In this document: one piece after another, positions 1 through 8,346 of the stretch
Position numbering within the stretch: the first letter of the stretch is position 1
Layout: each line of letters begins with the position of its first letter
NCBI RefSeq assembly: GCF_024753215.1
Contig: NZ_JANUGV010000002.1
Location: 248,001-312,000 of the forward strand
Length of the DNA: 64,000 nt
Source: Massilia solisilvae
GTDB lineage: Bacteria > Pseudomonadota > Gammaproteobacteria > Burkholderiales > Burkholderiaceae_D
Reading direction: 5' to 3'
Translations under genes and position numbers: made by a program
Notes under the pieces: generated by a model
Database searches by the model: none
Told to the model about the DNA's origin: nothing
What the model saw: the letters and a program-made list of their open reading frames with translations, nothing else

Positions 1-1
1 G

Positions 2-1903
2 CTCGACTTCTCGGTGTTCCCCACCGTGATCCTGGGGACCACGCTGATGCGGCTGACGCTGAACGTCGCCTCCACCCGCGTGGTGCTGCTGCACGGGCAC
101 GAAGGCACCGGCGCCGCCGGCCACGTCATCGAGGCCTTCGGTAACGTTGTCATCGGCGGTAACTACGTGGTCGGCCTGGTGGTGTTCGTGATCCTCATGA
201 TCATCAACTTCGTGGTCGTGACCAAGGGCGCGGAGCGGATCTCGGAAGTGTCGGCGCGCTTCACGCTGGACGCGCTGCCCGGCAAGCAGATGGCGATCGA
301 CGCCGACCTGAACGCGGGCCTGATCAACCAGGAAAAAGCGCAGCTGCGCCGGCGCGAAGTGGCGGCCGAGGCGGACTTCTACGGCGCCATGGATGGCGCC
401 TCCAAGTTCGTGCGCGGCGACGCGATCGCGAGCATCCTGATCCTGTTGATTAACATGATCGGCGGCGTGGCCATCGGCGCGCTGATGCACGGGCTGTCGT
501 TCGGCGACGCCTTCCGCCAGTACGCGCTGCTGACCATCGGCGACGGCCTGGTCGCGCAGATCCCGGCGCTGCTGCTGTCGGCCGCGGCGGCGATCCTGGT
601 CACCCGCATCGGCGAGTCGGGCGACTTCGAGCAGCAGGTCGGCGGCCAGCTGCTGGCGCAGCCGACGGTGCTGTACTCGGCTTGCGCGGTGATGGTGGTG
701 CTGGCGCTGGTGCCGGGCATGCCGTGGCTGCCGTTCATGGTGTTCGCGGCGGCGCTCGGCTTTGTCGGCTGGCGCATGAACACGCGCGTGGCCGCGCCCG
801 ACCCGGCCGGGGTGGCTGCGATCGAGGCGGCGCTGTCCGACGAGCGCGTGCCGGAACTGGACTGGGAGCAGCTGCCGGTGGTGCAGCCGATCGCGGTCAC
901 CGTCGGCTACAAGCTGGTGGGACTGGTGGACCGGGCGCACGGCGAGCCGCTGGTCAAGCGCGTCAAGGGCGTGCGCCAGAGCCTGTCCGAGCAGATGGGC
1001 ATCCTGCTGCCCGCGATCGGCGTGCGCGACGACCTGGCGCTGCGTCCGTCGCAGTACGCGATCAGCATTTCCGGCACCGTGGTGGCCGAGGGCGAGGTGC
1101 TGCCCGAGCACCTGATGGCGATCCCGTCGCCCAACGTGTACGGCCAGCTGGACGGCATTCCCGGCATCGAGCCGGCGTACGGCATGGCGGTCACGTGGAT
1201 CGGGCCGGACGAGAAGGCGCATGCGCTCGGCCTGGGCTACCAGGTGATCGAGGTGCCCAGCGCAATCGCCACCCACTGCGCCAAGGTGATCCGCGACTAC
1301 CTGCCCGACCTGTTCCGCCACGAGGACGTGCCGGCGCTGATGGAACGCTTGAGCGCGCTCTCGCCCAAGCTGGCCGCCGCGCTGGACAAGGCGCTCACCC
1401 ACACCCAGCTGCTGCGGGTGATGCGCGTGCTGCTGGCCGAGAACGTGTCGCTCAAGGACATCGTGGTGATCGCCACCACGCTGCTGGACAGCTCGGAGAC
1501 GACCAAGGACCCGATCCTGCTCGCGGCCGAGGTGCGCTGCGCGCTGCGGCGCCAGATCGTGTCCGCGCTGTTCGGCAAGAAGAAGGACATGCCCGCGTTT
1601 AACCTGTCGGCCGAGCTGGAGAACATGCTGCTCGGCTCTCTGAACCAGGCGCGCCAGGGCGGCAAGGTGGCGCTGGATAACTACCCGATCGACCCGCAGC
1701 TGCTGTCGCAACTGCAGGTGAACATGCCCGCCGCGCGCGAGCAGATGAAGCAGCAGAACAGCACGCCCTTGCTGCTGGTGCTGCCGCAGGTGCGGCCGCT
1801 GCTGGCGCGCTACGCGCGGCTGTTCGCGCCCGGCCTGCACGTGCTGTCGTATAACGAGATTCCCGAAAACCGCGAAGTGGCGATCATCGGCACCGTGGGC
1901 TGA
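2..1903 (+). CDS. flhA: Flagellar export apparatus protein FlhA (5' end cut by window)
   Basis: FlhA is the large inner-membrane component of the flagellar type III export gate. The frame is already open at base 2 and enters in the conserved membrane domain (LDFSVFPTVILGTTLMRL), so only the first transmembrane segments are missing; 633 codons remain of a family length near 690. Hydrophobic segments alternate with the conserved cytoplasmic loop (KGAERISEVSARF, LDALPGKQMAIDADL), followed from about residue 300 by the soluble docking domain that ends at the TGA at 1903. It converges on the FliK-like gene with only 10 bp between the stop codons. With flagellin next door this is the end of a flagellar gene region. 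SctV homologues share the fold, but the sequence and context favour FlhA. Confidence 0.95.
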   Translation, partial: LDFSVFPTVILGTTLMRLTLNVASTRVVLLHGHEGTGAAGHVIEAFGNVVIGGNYVVGLVVFVILMIINFVVVTKGAERISEVSARFTLDALPGKQMAIDADLNAGLINQEKAQLRRREVAAEADFYGAMDGASKFVRGDAIASILILLINMIGGVAIGALMHGLSFGDAFRQYALLTIGDGLVAQIPALLLSAAAAILVTRIGESGDFEQQVGGQLLAQPTVLYSACAVMVVLALVPGMPWLPFMVFAAALGFVGWRMNTRVAAPDPAGVAAIEAALSDERVPELDWEQLPVVQPIAVTVGYKLVGLVDRAHGEPLVKRVKGVRQSLSEQMGILLPAIGVRDDLALRPSQYAISISGTVVAEGEVLPEHLMAIPSPNVYGQLDGIPGIEPAYGMAVTWIGPDEKAHALGLGYQVIEVPSAIATHCAKVIRDYLPDLFRHEDVPALMERLSALSPKLAAALDKALTHTQLLRVMRVLLAENVSLKDIVVIATTLLDSSETTKDPILLAAEVRCALRRQIVSALFGKKKDMPAFNLSAELENMLLGSLNQARQGGKVALDNYPIDPQLLSQLQVNMPAAREQMKQQNSTPLLLVLPQVRPLLARYARLFAPGLHVLSYNEIPENREVAIIGTVG

Positions 1904-1913
1904 GCCGGCGGCG

Positions 1914-2756
1914 CTAGGCGAGGGCGGGGGATGCGCCCGGCAGCAGCAGGGCCAGTTCGGCGATCGCCCGGAACACCGGAAGCGGCAGGGCGCTGGCCGA
2001 CTCGGGCGCGGGTGCGCGCGCGTGCACCTGGCTGGCCGGCAGGCTGTCGCGCCAGCGCCAGCGCGTCACGGACAGGCCCGCGCGCCCGACCGCCAGCTCC
2101 AGCGCCGGCTGCAGCGCCTGCAGCCGTTCCAGTACGGCGGGATTGGGAGCGCACAGCTCCAGCGCCACGCCGCCGGGCACCGGGTCGGCCTGCACTGTCA
2201 CGCGCGTGCCGTCCGCCAGCACCAGTTCCAGCCGCAGCGCCGCGCGTGCGCGCCGGCGCCGCCCCGACTGCTGGTCGGGGTCGCCCGTCACCATCGACAA
2301 ATACTGCTCCTGCGGGCCGCGCGCGTGCACGGTGAAGCGCCACGCGTCCGGGTGGATGGTGCCGAGCGTATCGACGCCGCGCTGCACGCGGGCGTCCTGG
2401 CTGGCGGCCAGCAGGCCCGCCGGCACCAGGCCGGCGCGCGCCTGCTGCTCGCGGCTGGCCAGCTGCGCCGCGTAGCTGCGCACCGTGCCGCGCCACGCAA
2501 GCGCCAGCGCCCCTCCGTCGGGAGCAGGGTAGGTCAGCTGGCGCGCCATGATGACCTGGTCCGGGCGCAGCGCCGCCGGGTCTTGCGCGGTGGCGCCGGC
2601 TGCGGGCAGCGGCAGCGCCGGGCCGGCCTGCGCCAGCGAGAACGGCAGCGTTTCGGCATCGGCCACCAGGGCCGCCGGCAGTGCGGGCGTGACCGCGTCC
2701 ACGCGCAGCGGCTCGGTGGCCGGCGGTACCAGTGGCGGAAAGCTGATGCTGGCCAT
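1914..2756 (-). CDS. FliK-like flagellar hook-length control domain protein
   Basis: A 280-residue protein rich in Ala, Pro and Leu, lying directly downstream of the flagellin terminator on the same strand. The N-terminal half is low-complexity. The C-terminal part, roughly residues 165-245, has a FliK-C-like layout: a strand pattern LRLELVLADGTRVTV, then hydrophobic strands, then a helix with LERLQALQPALELAVGRAGL. FliK controls hook length and the export substrate switch. No signal peptide is visible, as expected for a type III export substrate. The ATG at 2756 was chosen because the upstream part of the frame runs through the fliC terminator. The family call rests on the C-terminal pattern and flagellar context only; a generic flagellar hypothetical is possible. 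Confidence 0.55.
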   Translation of the reverse strand: MASISFPPLVPPATEPLRVDAVTPALPAALVADAETLPFSLAQAGPALPLPAAGATAQDPAALRPDQVIMARQLTYPAPDGGALALAWRGTVRSYAAQLASREQQARAGLVPAGLLAASQDARVQRGVDTLGTIHPDAWRFTVHARGPQEQYLSMVTGDPDQQSGRRRRARAALRLELVLADGTRVTVQADPVPGGVALELCAPNPAVLERLQALQPALELAVGRAGLSVTRWRWRDSLPASQVHARAPAPESASALPLPVFRAIAELALLLPGASPALA

Positions 2757-2780
2757 GTGCGGGCCCCTACAGGTTGAAAG

Positions 2781-2815
2781 AAAAAAGGCCAACCGAGCTC
2801 CGGTTGGCCTTTGCT
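2781..2815 (-). terminator. Rho-independent terminator of fliC
   Basis: Arms 2786-2795 and 2801-2810 form a perfect 10-bp stem with a 5-nt loop. On the minus strand the stem is followed by a run of six T. It lies 30 bp beyond the flagellin stop codon and separates fliC from the FliK-like gene. Confidence 0.9.
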
Positions 2816-2839
2816 GGTGCTACACCAGGGAAGTGCCGA

Positions 2840-3748
2840 TTACTGGAGCAGGGACATCACCATCGACGACATGCTGTTGGTCTGCTTGAGCATGGCGGTG
2901 CCGGCTTGCAGCAGCATCTGGTTCGAGGTCATGTTCGACGACTCGGTCGCGAAGTCCACGTCCATGATACGGCCGGTTGCGTTCTTGGTGTTGGTGCTGA
3001 CGTTGGCCAGGTTGTTGTAGACGTGGTCCAGGCGGTTCGACACGGCACCGATCTTCGAACGCAGCGCGCTGACCGAGTCGATGGCGGTGGCCAGCTTGGT
3101 GATCGTGCCGTTCGCGTTGGTGGCGCCGGTGTCCGGGGTGGCCGAGGTGTCGCTGATTTCCTTGCCGCCGCCGCCGCCCACTGCGCCGTCGCCGTCGTAT
3201 TTGGTCGAGGCCAGCTTGATGTCGGCGTGCACTTTGTCCAGTTCGGTCTTGAACGCGCCGGTCATGGTCTCGGCGCCGTCGGCACCGATCTGGAACTGGA
3301 TGCCGGTGGCCGCTTCCAGTTTGCCGGCGGTCTTGGCCAGCAGCGTGGTGCCGCCGAACTTGGTGTTGCCCATGATGTTGGCCAGCTCGTCGTTCAGCGA
3401 GTCGAATTCGGCCTGCATCGAGATCTGGTCGTCGCCCGACGACGAGCCGTCGGCGGCCTGGGTTGCCAGGTCCTTCATGCGGGTCAGGATGTTGCCGACT
3501 TCGTCCAGCGCGCCTTCGGCGGTCTGCAGCATCGAGATCGAGTTCTGGGTGTTGCGCATTGCCACGGCCATGCCGCTGGTCTGGCTCTTCAGGCGGGTGG
3601 CGATCTGCAGGCCTGCGGCGTCGTCCATTGCCGAGTTGATGCGGTAGCCGGTCGACAAACGCGTCATCGAGGTCGACAGCGAGGTCTGGGTGCGGGTGAT
3701 CGAGTTCTGTGCCGAAAGGGCTGCTGCGTTGGTGTGAAGGCTCAGCAT
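2840..3748 (-). CDS. fliC: Flagellin
   Basis: Filament subunit exported by the flagellar type III system. The 302-residue protein has the canonical N-terminal D0/D1 helices (MLSLHTNAAALSAQNS, RLSTGYRINSAMDDAAGLQI) and the C-terminal D1/D0 helices (NVSTNTKNATGRIMDVDFA ending MVMSLLQ). The surface-exposed centre is short, about residues 150-215, and contains a run of five Gly. A strong ribosome site (AGGAG, 7 nt from the ATG at 3748) fixes the start. A terminator follows the gene, so it is probably monocistronic. No confident sigma-28 promoter was found upstream, though a 13-bp palindrome (GGCAT-TAA-ATGCC) lies at 3834-3846. It is shorter than enterobacterial flagellins but normal for a minimal beta-proteobacterial one. 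Confidence 0.97.
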   Translation of the reverse strand: MLSLHTNAAALSAQNSITRTQTSLSTSMTRLSTGYRINSAMDDAAGLQIATRLKSQTSGMAVAMRNTQNSISMLQTAEGALDEVGNILTRMKDLATQAADGSSSGDDQISMQAEFDSLNDELANIMGNTKFGGTTLLAKTAGKLEAATGIQFQIGADGAETMTGAFKTELDKVHADIKLASTKYDGDGAVGGGGGKEISDTSATPDTGATNANGTITKLATAIDSVSALRSKIGAVSNRLDHVYNNLANVSTNTKNATGRIMDVDFATESSNMTSNQMLLQAGTAMLKQTNSMSSMVMSLLQ

Positions 3749-3954
3749 GTTGGGCTCCTAGTTGGGTGGTCTGTTACTGTTGAAGGTCGCGGATGTCGCG
3801 CTCTCACGAGTACAAGACGACCGATTTCCTGTAGGCATTAAATGCCGCGCGGAAATTTTTTCGATTTTTCTTTTGATGCAGCGCAACTAGTGCGCCGGGC
3901 CGGACCGCCGGCGGCAGCCGCCCGCTCGCCGTTCTTCCACCCAGCCTGCTTTTG

Positions 3955-4380
3955 TTACGGATGCGTGTATCGCAAGGCATCCACCACCAGCGCAAATGCC
4001 GACGAGGGCTGCCGCCGGCTCGGATAATAAAGCTGATCGCCTGGAAAGACGCTGCACCAGTCATCGAGCAAGCGCACGAGGCTGCCATTGGCAAGGTGAG
4101 GTTGCAAAGTGTCTTCCAGCATGAACGCCAGCCCACACCCCGCCAGCGCCGCCTGCAGGACCTGCGGAAAGCCGTTAAGGATGAGTTGCCCCTCAACGCG
4201 CACGTTCAGCTCGCGCGATCCCTTCCTGAAGTCCCATGGGAGCAGGCCGCCGTGCGTCGGCAAGCGCAGGTTGATGCAGTCGTGGCTGGTCAAATCCTGC
4301 GGTCGCCGGGGGACCTCGCGCGCGGAGAAATACCGAGGGGCAGCGACGACCGCCATCCTGACGTCCGGGCCTATGCGTAC
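3955..4380 (-). pseudogene. LysR-family regulator, C-terminal fragment only
   Basis: The minus-strand frame encodes the effector-binding half of a LysR regulator: IGPDVRMAVVAAPRYF, then a DLTSHDCINLRL-type segment, then GLAFMLEDTLQPHLANG, ending at the TAA at 3955. The helix-turn-helix and the first half of the effector domain are absent. Homology stops at about 4380, where an in-frame stop and an unrelated plus-strand fragment begin. An internal ATG at 4356 leaves a 133-codon open frame, but nothing suggests a functional regulator. LysR genes are usually divergent from a target gene; here the neighbour is an equally headless aldo/keto reductase, so one deletion probably removed both 5' ends. 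Confidence 0.75.
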
Positions 4381-4383
4381 TTA

Positions 4384-4545
4384 AGGCGCGAGCGGATGGG
4401 CGAGAACCTGGACGTCGTCGATTTCGCATTGAGTGAACAGGAAATGGCCGCGATCGCGACGCTGGAAACCGGAACCAGCAGTGTTTGCTCGCACAGCGAT
4501 CCAGCCATCGTGAAGTGGATGAGTGAACGCAAACTCGCCATCTGA
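4384..4545 (+). pseudogene. Aldo/keto reductase, C-terminal remnant
   Basis: The last 53 codons of a 2,5-diketo-gluconate-reductase-like aldo/keto reductase survive (RRERMGENLDVVDFALSEQE, later DPAIVKWMSERKLAI, then TGA at 4545). The barrel, including the catalytic Tyr, Lys and His, is gone. It starts within a few bases of where the LysR fragment on the opposite strand stops, which marks a deletion junction near 4381-4384. The family call rests on the typical tail: NLDVxDFxLSxxEMAAI, then a DP..VKW motif. No start codon or ribosome site precedes it. Confidence 0.7.
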
Positions 4546-4567
4546 CCGCCGACCTGGGCCGGAGGGG

Positions 4568-4645
4568 GGCATCACCGGCAGCGACTTCCTGATGGACGGC
4601 CGGGTGGCGGCCGCCTACTGGTACGGCGATCTTGCGCCGAAGTGA
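4568..4645 (+). pseudogene. Short-chain dehydrogenase, C-terminal remnant
   Basis: Twenty-five codons starting 22 bp after the reductase remnant read GITGSDFLMDGRVAAAYWYG and end DLAPK before a TGA. This is the usual C-terminal signature of a classical SDR (ITGSDFLMDGG..A.YWYG). The Rossmann core and the catalytic Tyr/Lys are absent. With the two preceding fragments it shows that a LysR / reductase / dehydrogenase locus was removed by at least two deletions. Confidence 0.6.
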
Positions 4646-4760
4646 CTCCTCTGCCGCCAAGCTCGCTTGCGTTGGCGCCGGATTAAGCGCAGGATCATCC
4701 ACGGGTTCTGTTGGCCGTCCGCAGTGCCGTTCGGGCGGCGATTTTTTGGGGGGACATTCC

Positions 4761-5111
4761 ATGGCAAGCGTGCCACCCACCGACGACCCGGCAACCAGCG
4801 AACCATGGGCCGGCATTTCGTTTGACGGACGCGCCTACCACTATCGGCAGTACAGTTACGACCGGGTGGAGGATGCGCTCAACTATGCCCGGCTCGAACG
4901 CGCCAGGCCGGGCTTGCCGATCGAAACGACGGCGCCGCTGCGCTGGCGCCAGTTCAGCGCCCCCACGCAACGTGAGCGCGAGCAGATGGCCGAACGCGGC
5001 ATCGTCTACCAGGCCGGCCGCTTCGTCTATGGTCCCTACCGCTACGATGTGCTGGCCGACGCGCTCAATTACGCCGCGCGCCAGCCGGGCCTGGACCGGC
5101 CGCGATCCTAA
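4761..5111 (+). CDS. Hypothetical protein with an internal duplication
   Basis: A 116-residue protein of unknown function; no signal peptide or membrane segment is visible. It contains two copies of a module of about 30 residues: residues 22-52 (GRAYHYRQYSYDRVEDALNY) and 82-112 (GRFVYGPYRYDVLADALNYA). Both share the pattern R-x-Y...Y-x-Y-D-x(3)-D-A-L-N-Y-A. The ATG at 4761 follows a GGGGGGA run that can act as ribosome site. The gene stands alone between the degraded LysR/SDR region and the convergent esterase gene. Confidence 0.75.
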   Translation: MASVPPTDDPATSEPWAGISFDGRAYHYRQYSYDRVEDALNYARLERARPGLPIETTAPLRWRQFSAPTQREREQMAERGIVYQAGRFVYGPYRYDVLADALNYAARQPGLDRPRS

Positions 5112-5167
5112 AGGCCCGGTTGGCCAAGCTTGCGCTGGCGCCGGGCCTTGCAGGTTCAGCCGTGGGT

Positions 5168-6292
5168 TCAGTCCGCCTGCGCCAGGAAAAACCGCAACAT
5201 CTCGGCCGATGCGTTCGGCCCGGCCGGGTCCGTGTAGGTCCCGGCGGGGCTGCCGCCCGACCAGCAGTGGCCAGCCCCATGCAGCTCCCAGTACTCGGCC
5301 ACCGTGCGGCCGCTGCGGTCGCGCATCGCCGTCCGGGTGTAGCCGCGCCCGTCCGCCTGCTCCGTGCGTTCCTCGTGCCGGTGCAGCACGTCGGCGCTTG
5401 AACCGGGCGCGGAATGCACGAACTGCCGTAGTACCGCGTCCCCGTTCCCCGGATGGACGGTGCTGTCCTGGTCGCCATGGAATACGATCACCGGCACCCG
5501 CTGCGGCGGCGTGCGCGCTGGCCTGCCGGCGCGCGCAGGTGCTTTCTTCATCGCCGCCAGGCCCGTGATCAGGTCGCGCGCGCTGCCGACCGGCAGGCCG
5601 GAATGGACGCCGACCGCGGCATACAGCTCGGGATAGGCCTGCCCCAGGATCGCGGCCATCGCGCCGCCTGCCGACAGCCCGGCCACATAGACCCGCTTCG
5701 GGTCCGCCTGCCAGGTCTCGACGACCTCCCGGGTCATGGCCGCGAGCAGTGAGGGCTCTCCACCGTCGCGCTCCTGGTGCGATGCCTCGAACCAGTTCCA
5801 GCAATGCGACGCATTGGCAGTTGCCGATTGTTCCGGGTAGAGCACCAGGCAGCCATGCTGCTCGGCCAGGGCATTCATCGCCGTGCCGGCCGCAAAATCG
5901 TCGGCGTTTTGCGTGCAGCCATGCAACATCACGATCAGCGGACGCGGGCCGGAAGCGGGGACCGATGGCACGTACAGCTTGTAGCGGCGGGTGTCCCCCG
6001 CGGCGCTGAATGTTCGCTCCAGGAATTGGCCGGGCGCGTGCGGATCGGGCGCGGCAATACCGGGGCGCCGGCCAGGCATGGTCTTGCGCAGCGCCTTTGC
6101 CCAGTCGGGCACGGCGTTCAGGTCGACCATGGGAGGGCGGGCGGCCATGCCATTGTCCGCCGCTTGGGTGGGAATCAAGCCGGAGGCTTTGAGCGCCTCC
6201 TGGATGACAGCGGTGGCCGCTGCCGGGTCCTTGGCCTTGGCCAGGTGTGCAGCTTCCTTCATCTGCTCGAGAAATTGCTCGAAAGGTTTCAT
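5168..6292 (-). CDS. PHB-depolymerase-family alpha/beta-hydrolase (esterase)
   Basis: This 374-residue hydrolase belongs to the LpqC / PHB depolymerase family (esterase PHB). Visible motifs are the oxyanion-hole segment LIVMLHGCTQNADDFAAGT, the nucleophile elbow GLSAGG, the acid region FHGDQDSTVHP and the catalytic histidine in GAGHCWSGG. There is no signal peptide; an N-terminal helical stretch (MKPFEQFLEQMKEAAHLAKA) precedes the catalytic domain, which suggests an intracellular enzyme. The start at 6292 has a GGAG ribosome site. It lies 15 bp downstream of a ribbon-helix-helix regulator gene on the same strand, so the two probably form an operon. The substrate (PHB oligomers or feruloyl-type esters) cannot be told from sequence. 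Confidence 0.85.
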   Translation of the reverse strand: MKPFEQFLEQMKEAAHLAKAKDPAAATAVIQEALKASGLIPTQAADNGMAARPPMVDLNAVPDWAKALRKTMPGRRPGIAAPDPHAPGQFLERTFSAAGDTRRYKLYVPSVPASGPRPLIVMLHGCTQNADDFAAGTAMNALAEQHGCLVLYPEQSATANASHCWNWFEASHQERDGGEPSLLAAMTREVVETWQADPKRVYVAGLSAGGAMAAILGQAYPELYAAVGVHSGLPVGSARDLITGLAAMKKAPARAGRPARTPPQRVPVIVFHGDQDSTVHPGNGDAVLRQFVHSAPGSSADVLHRHEERTEQADGRGYTRTAMRDRSGRTVAEYWELHGAGHCWSGGSPAGTYTDPAGPNASAEMLRFFLAQAD

Positions 6293-6307
6293 TGTTGCTC
6301 CATTAAA

Positions 6308-6724
6308 TCAAGTTTGAATGCGGTCGGCCAGCGCGTGCTTGACGGCGGCCGACGCGACGAATGCGCCAAGGACACGGATCGATGCGATCGCGGCCGTTGC
6401 CAGTTCCGGCGTCACATCGTCGTCCAGCGTGGCCAGCCCGAGCACATGGATTTCCAGTTGCTCGCCGGCGGCCACGACGCGTTCCAGGTCGGTGCGCGAA
6501 TAGCGCTGCAATCCCATCACAAAACGCTTGCGCAGCACGGTCTGGCGGATCGCTTCGGCGTGCTGCTGCAGCTGGTTGCGCACGGCTGTGCGGACGAAAT
6601 CGGTGCGATTGGTGTAGAAGCCCTCGTCCACCAACAGATCCACCTGCGCCAGGTCAACCAGGCCGAGATTCACCGTCACCTTGTCGGTGTCCGGTAGTTT
6701 GTCCTTCATGGCAACAACTTTCAT
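6308..6724 (-). CDS. Ribbon-helix-helix (CopG-type) transcriptional regulator
   Basis: A 138-residue protein whose N-terminal half reads as a ribbon-helix-helix DNA-binding domain: a strand KVTVNLGLVDLAQVDLLVDE, then helix-turn-helix segments with YTNRTDFVRTAVRNQLQQH. Such proteins bind palindromic operators as dimers of dimers. The C-terminal half (LEIHVLGLATLDDDVTPELA, then an Ala-rich helix) may be an oligomerisation or ligand domain. The start at 6724 has GGAGG 10 nt upstream; an in-frame ATG five codons later is the alternative. A perfect 18-bp palindrome lies 19 bp upstream of the start, as expected for autoregulation. It is co-directional with the esterase gene. Confidence 0.82.
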   Translation of the reverse strand: MKVVAMKDKLPDTDKVTVNLGLVDLAQVDLLVDEGFYTNRTDFVRTAVRNQLQQHAEAIRQTVLRKRFVMGLQRYSRTDLERVVAAGEQLEIHVLGLATLDDDVTPELATAAIASIRVLGAFVASAAVKHALADRIQT

Positions 6725-6742
6725 CGAATTTATCCTCCATGG

Positions 6743-6760
6743 GTACTCCAGTTGGAGTAC
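6743..6760. promoter_or_regulatory. Palindromic operator candidate upstream of the CopG-type regulator
   Basis: GTACTCCA-GT-TGGAGTAC: two perfect 8-bp arms around a 2-bp centre, immediately upstream of the ribosome site of the regulator gene. Position and symmetry fit an autoregulatory operator for the ribbon-helix-helix protein. That this protein binds it is inference. Confidence 0.6.
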
Positions 6761-6939
6761 AAATCGCCATCCACAAGGGGCGAAGCCCTTTTTTTATGCG
6801 GCATTGACGAACAGGCCAGTAGCCGGGCCGATGCGCACGAACGCCTGGAGAGTGCATCCTCAAGCGAGCCGCTTGCAGCTATGATGATTTGGCGAGATTG
6901 ACCGATCGCAGGCGAGTATCAACGGAAAAGGGCTCCGTC

Positions 6940-8229
6940 ATGTCGATGACGTACTGGATGTTGTTTGCCGGTCTCACGCTGATTGCGATGATGCTGATCG
7001 GAACGCTGCTGGCCCGGCTGCCGCTCAGCGGTGCGATGATCTACCTGGCGCTTGGCTTCGTACTGGGGCCGGCCGGGATAGGCATCGTCATGCCTGATCC
7101 TTGGCGCAACACCGCCATGCTGGAGTTAAGCGCCGAAGCGGCGCTGCTGATATCGCTGTTCGCCGTCGGCCTGAAGCTTGAGGTCCCTCTGCTGGATCGT
7201 CGCTGGCTCGCGCCATTACGGCTGGCCTTTGTATCGATGACCATCACGGTCGGGCTGATAGCGGCAATGGGCGTGTACGGCTTGCGTCTGCCGCTTGGCG
7301 CCGCGGTGTTGCTGGGCGGGATATTGGCCCCCACCGATCCTGTGCTGGCCTCGGGCGTCCAGCCGGAATCCGGCCACACTCCCACTCCAGCCCGCTTCAA
7401 CCTGGCCGGCGAAGGCGCGCTCAATGACGGCTCCGCGTTTCCGTTCGTGCTGCTCGGCCTGGGCCTGATGGGGTGGCACGATCTTGGTGCGAATGCATGG
7501 CACTGGTGGCTGGTGGACCTGCTCTGGGCAACGTTCGGCGGCACGCTGATCGGCGCGATGGTGGGAGGCGTGCTGGGCACGCTGGTCGTGTTCTTGCGCA
7601 ACCGGCATCAGGAGGCACTGGGCCTGAGCGAATTCCTCTCGCTCGGTACGGTCGGGGTCGCGTATGGCCTCGCGCAGCTCTGCCTGGCTTCCGGGTTTCT
7701 CGCCGTGTTCACCGCCGGCCTGGCATTGCGGCGGGTACAAGAACATCCGTGGATGTCCCAAGTCTCGTCGCCGCCGGCGAGCATGGCGCCGGCGCATTCC
7801 CATCACGCAAGCGCGGCGATGAAGCGGGAGGTACAAGGGTTCAATGAGCAACTCGAAAAACTGGCGGAACTGGTGCTGGTCACCCTGACCGGCGCCATGC
7901 TGGGATACATCACGATATTTCCGGCGCTGTGGTGGTTCACCGCCATGGCGATCTTTGCCGTGCGCCCCTTATCGGTCTTCCTTGGCATGGCGGGCAGTGC
8001 GGCGCCGCCGCGCCGCTGCGTCGTGATGGGTTGGTTCGGTATCAGGGGAATCGGGTCGATCTACTACCTGATGTATGCGCTGGACCACGGCCTGTCCGGC
8101 GCGCTCGCGCAGCAGTTCGCGGCATTGACGCTGGTTGCGGTGACCGCGTCCATTGTCCTGCATGGCGTGACCGTGCATCCGGTGATGAACTGGTATGCGC
8201 AAGGCCGGGTCGCCGACCCCGAGCGATGA
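6940..8229 (+). CDS. CPA1-type Na+/H+ antiporter
   Basis: A polytopic membrane protein of 429 residues with about 12 hydrophobic segments. The sodium/proton exchanger signature is clear: LLGGILAPTDPVLASGVQ, followed by GEGALNDGSAFPFVLL with the conserved Asn-Asp pair. A cytoplasmic loop rich in His (SMAPAHSHHASAA) precedes the last four helices. Such proteins exchange Na+ or K+ for protons at the inner membrane. The ATG at 6940 was preferred over an upstream frame opening at 6889 because the hydrophobic N-terminus starts there; the ribosome site is weak (AAAAGGG). It is divergent from the regulator/esterase pair and followed by the GGDEF gene. Confidence 0.88.
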   Translation: MSMTYWMLFAGLTLIAMMLIGTLLARLPLSGAMIYLALGFVLGPAGIGIVMPDPWRNTAMLELSAEAALLISLFAVGLKLEVPLLDRRWLAPLRLAFVSMTITVGLIAAMGVYGLRLPLGAAVLLGGILAPTDPVLASGVQPESGHTPTPARFNLAGEGALNDGSAFPFVLLGLGLMGWHDLGANAWHWWLVDLLWATFGGTLIGAMVGGVLGTLVVFLRNRHQEALGLSEFLSLGTVGVAYGLAQLCLASGFLAVFTAGLALRRVQEHPWMSQVSSPPASMAPAHSHHASAAMKREVQGFNEQLEKLAELVLVTLTGAMLGYITIFPALWWFTAMAIFAVRPLSVFLGMAGSAAPPRRCVVMGWFGIRGIGSIYYLMYALDHGLSGALAQQFAALTLVAVTASIVLHGVTVHPVMNWYAQGRVADPER

Positions 8230-8346
8230 CGCGCACGCTTGCACTGCCCGGACCTGGGGCGCATCATTCCAACTCCGCGCGCGGCGCGCTCCGGGCTTGC
8301 TCCTGTCCGCGCCGCGGCCGCCAGCCACTCCCGGGAACCAGCAGCG

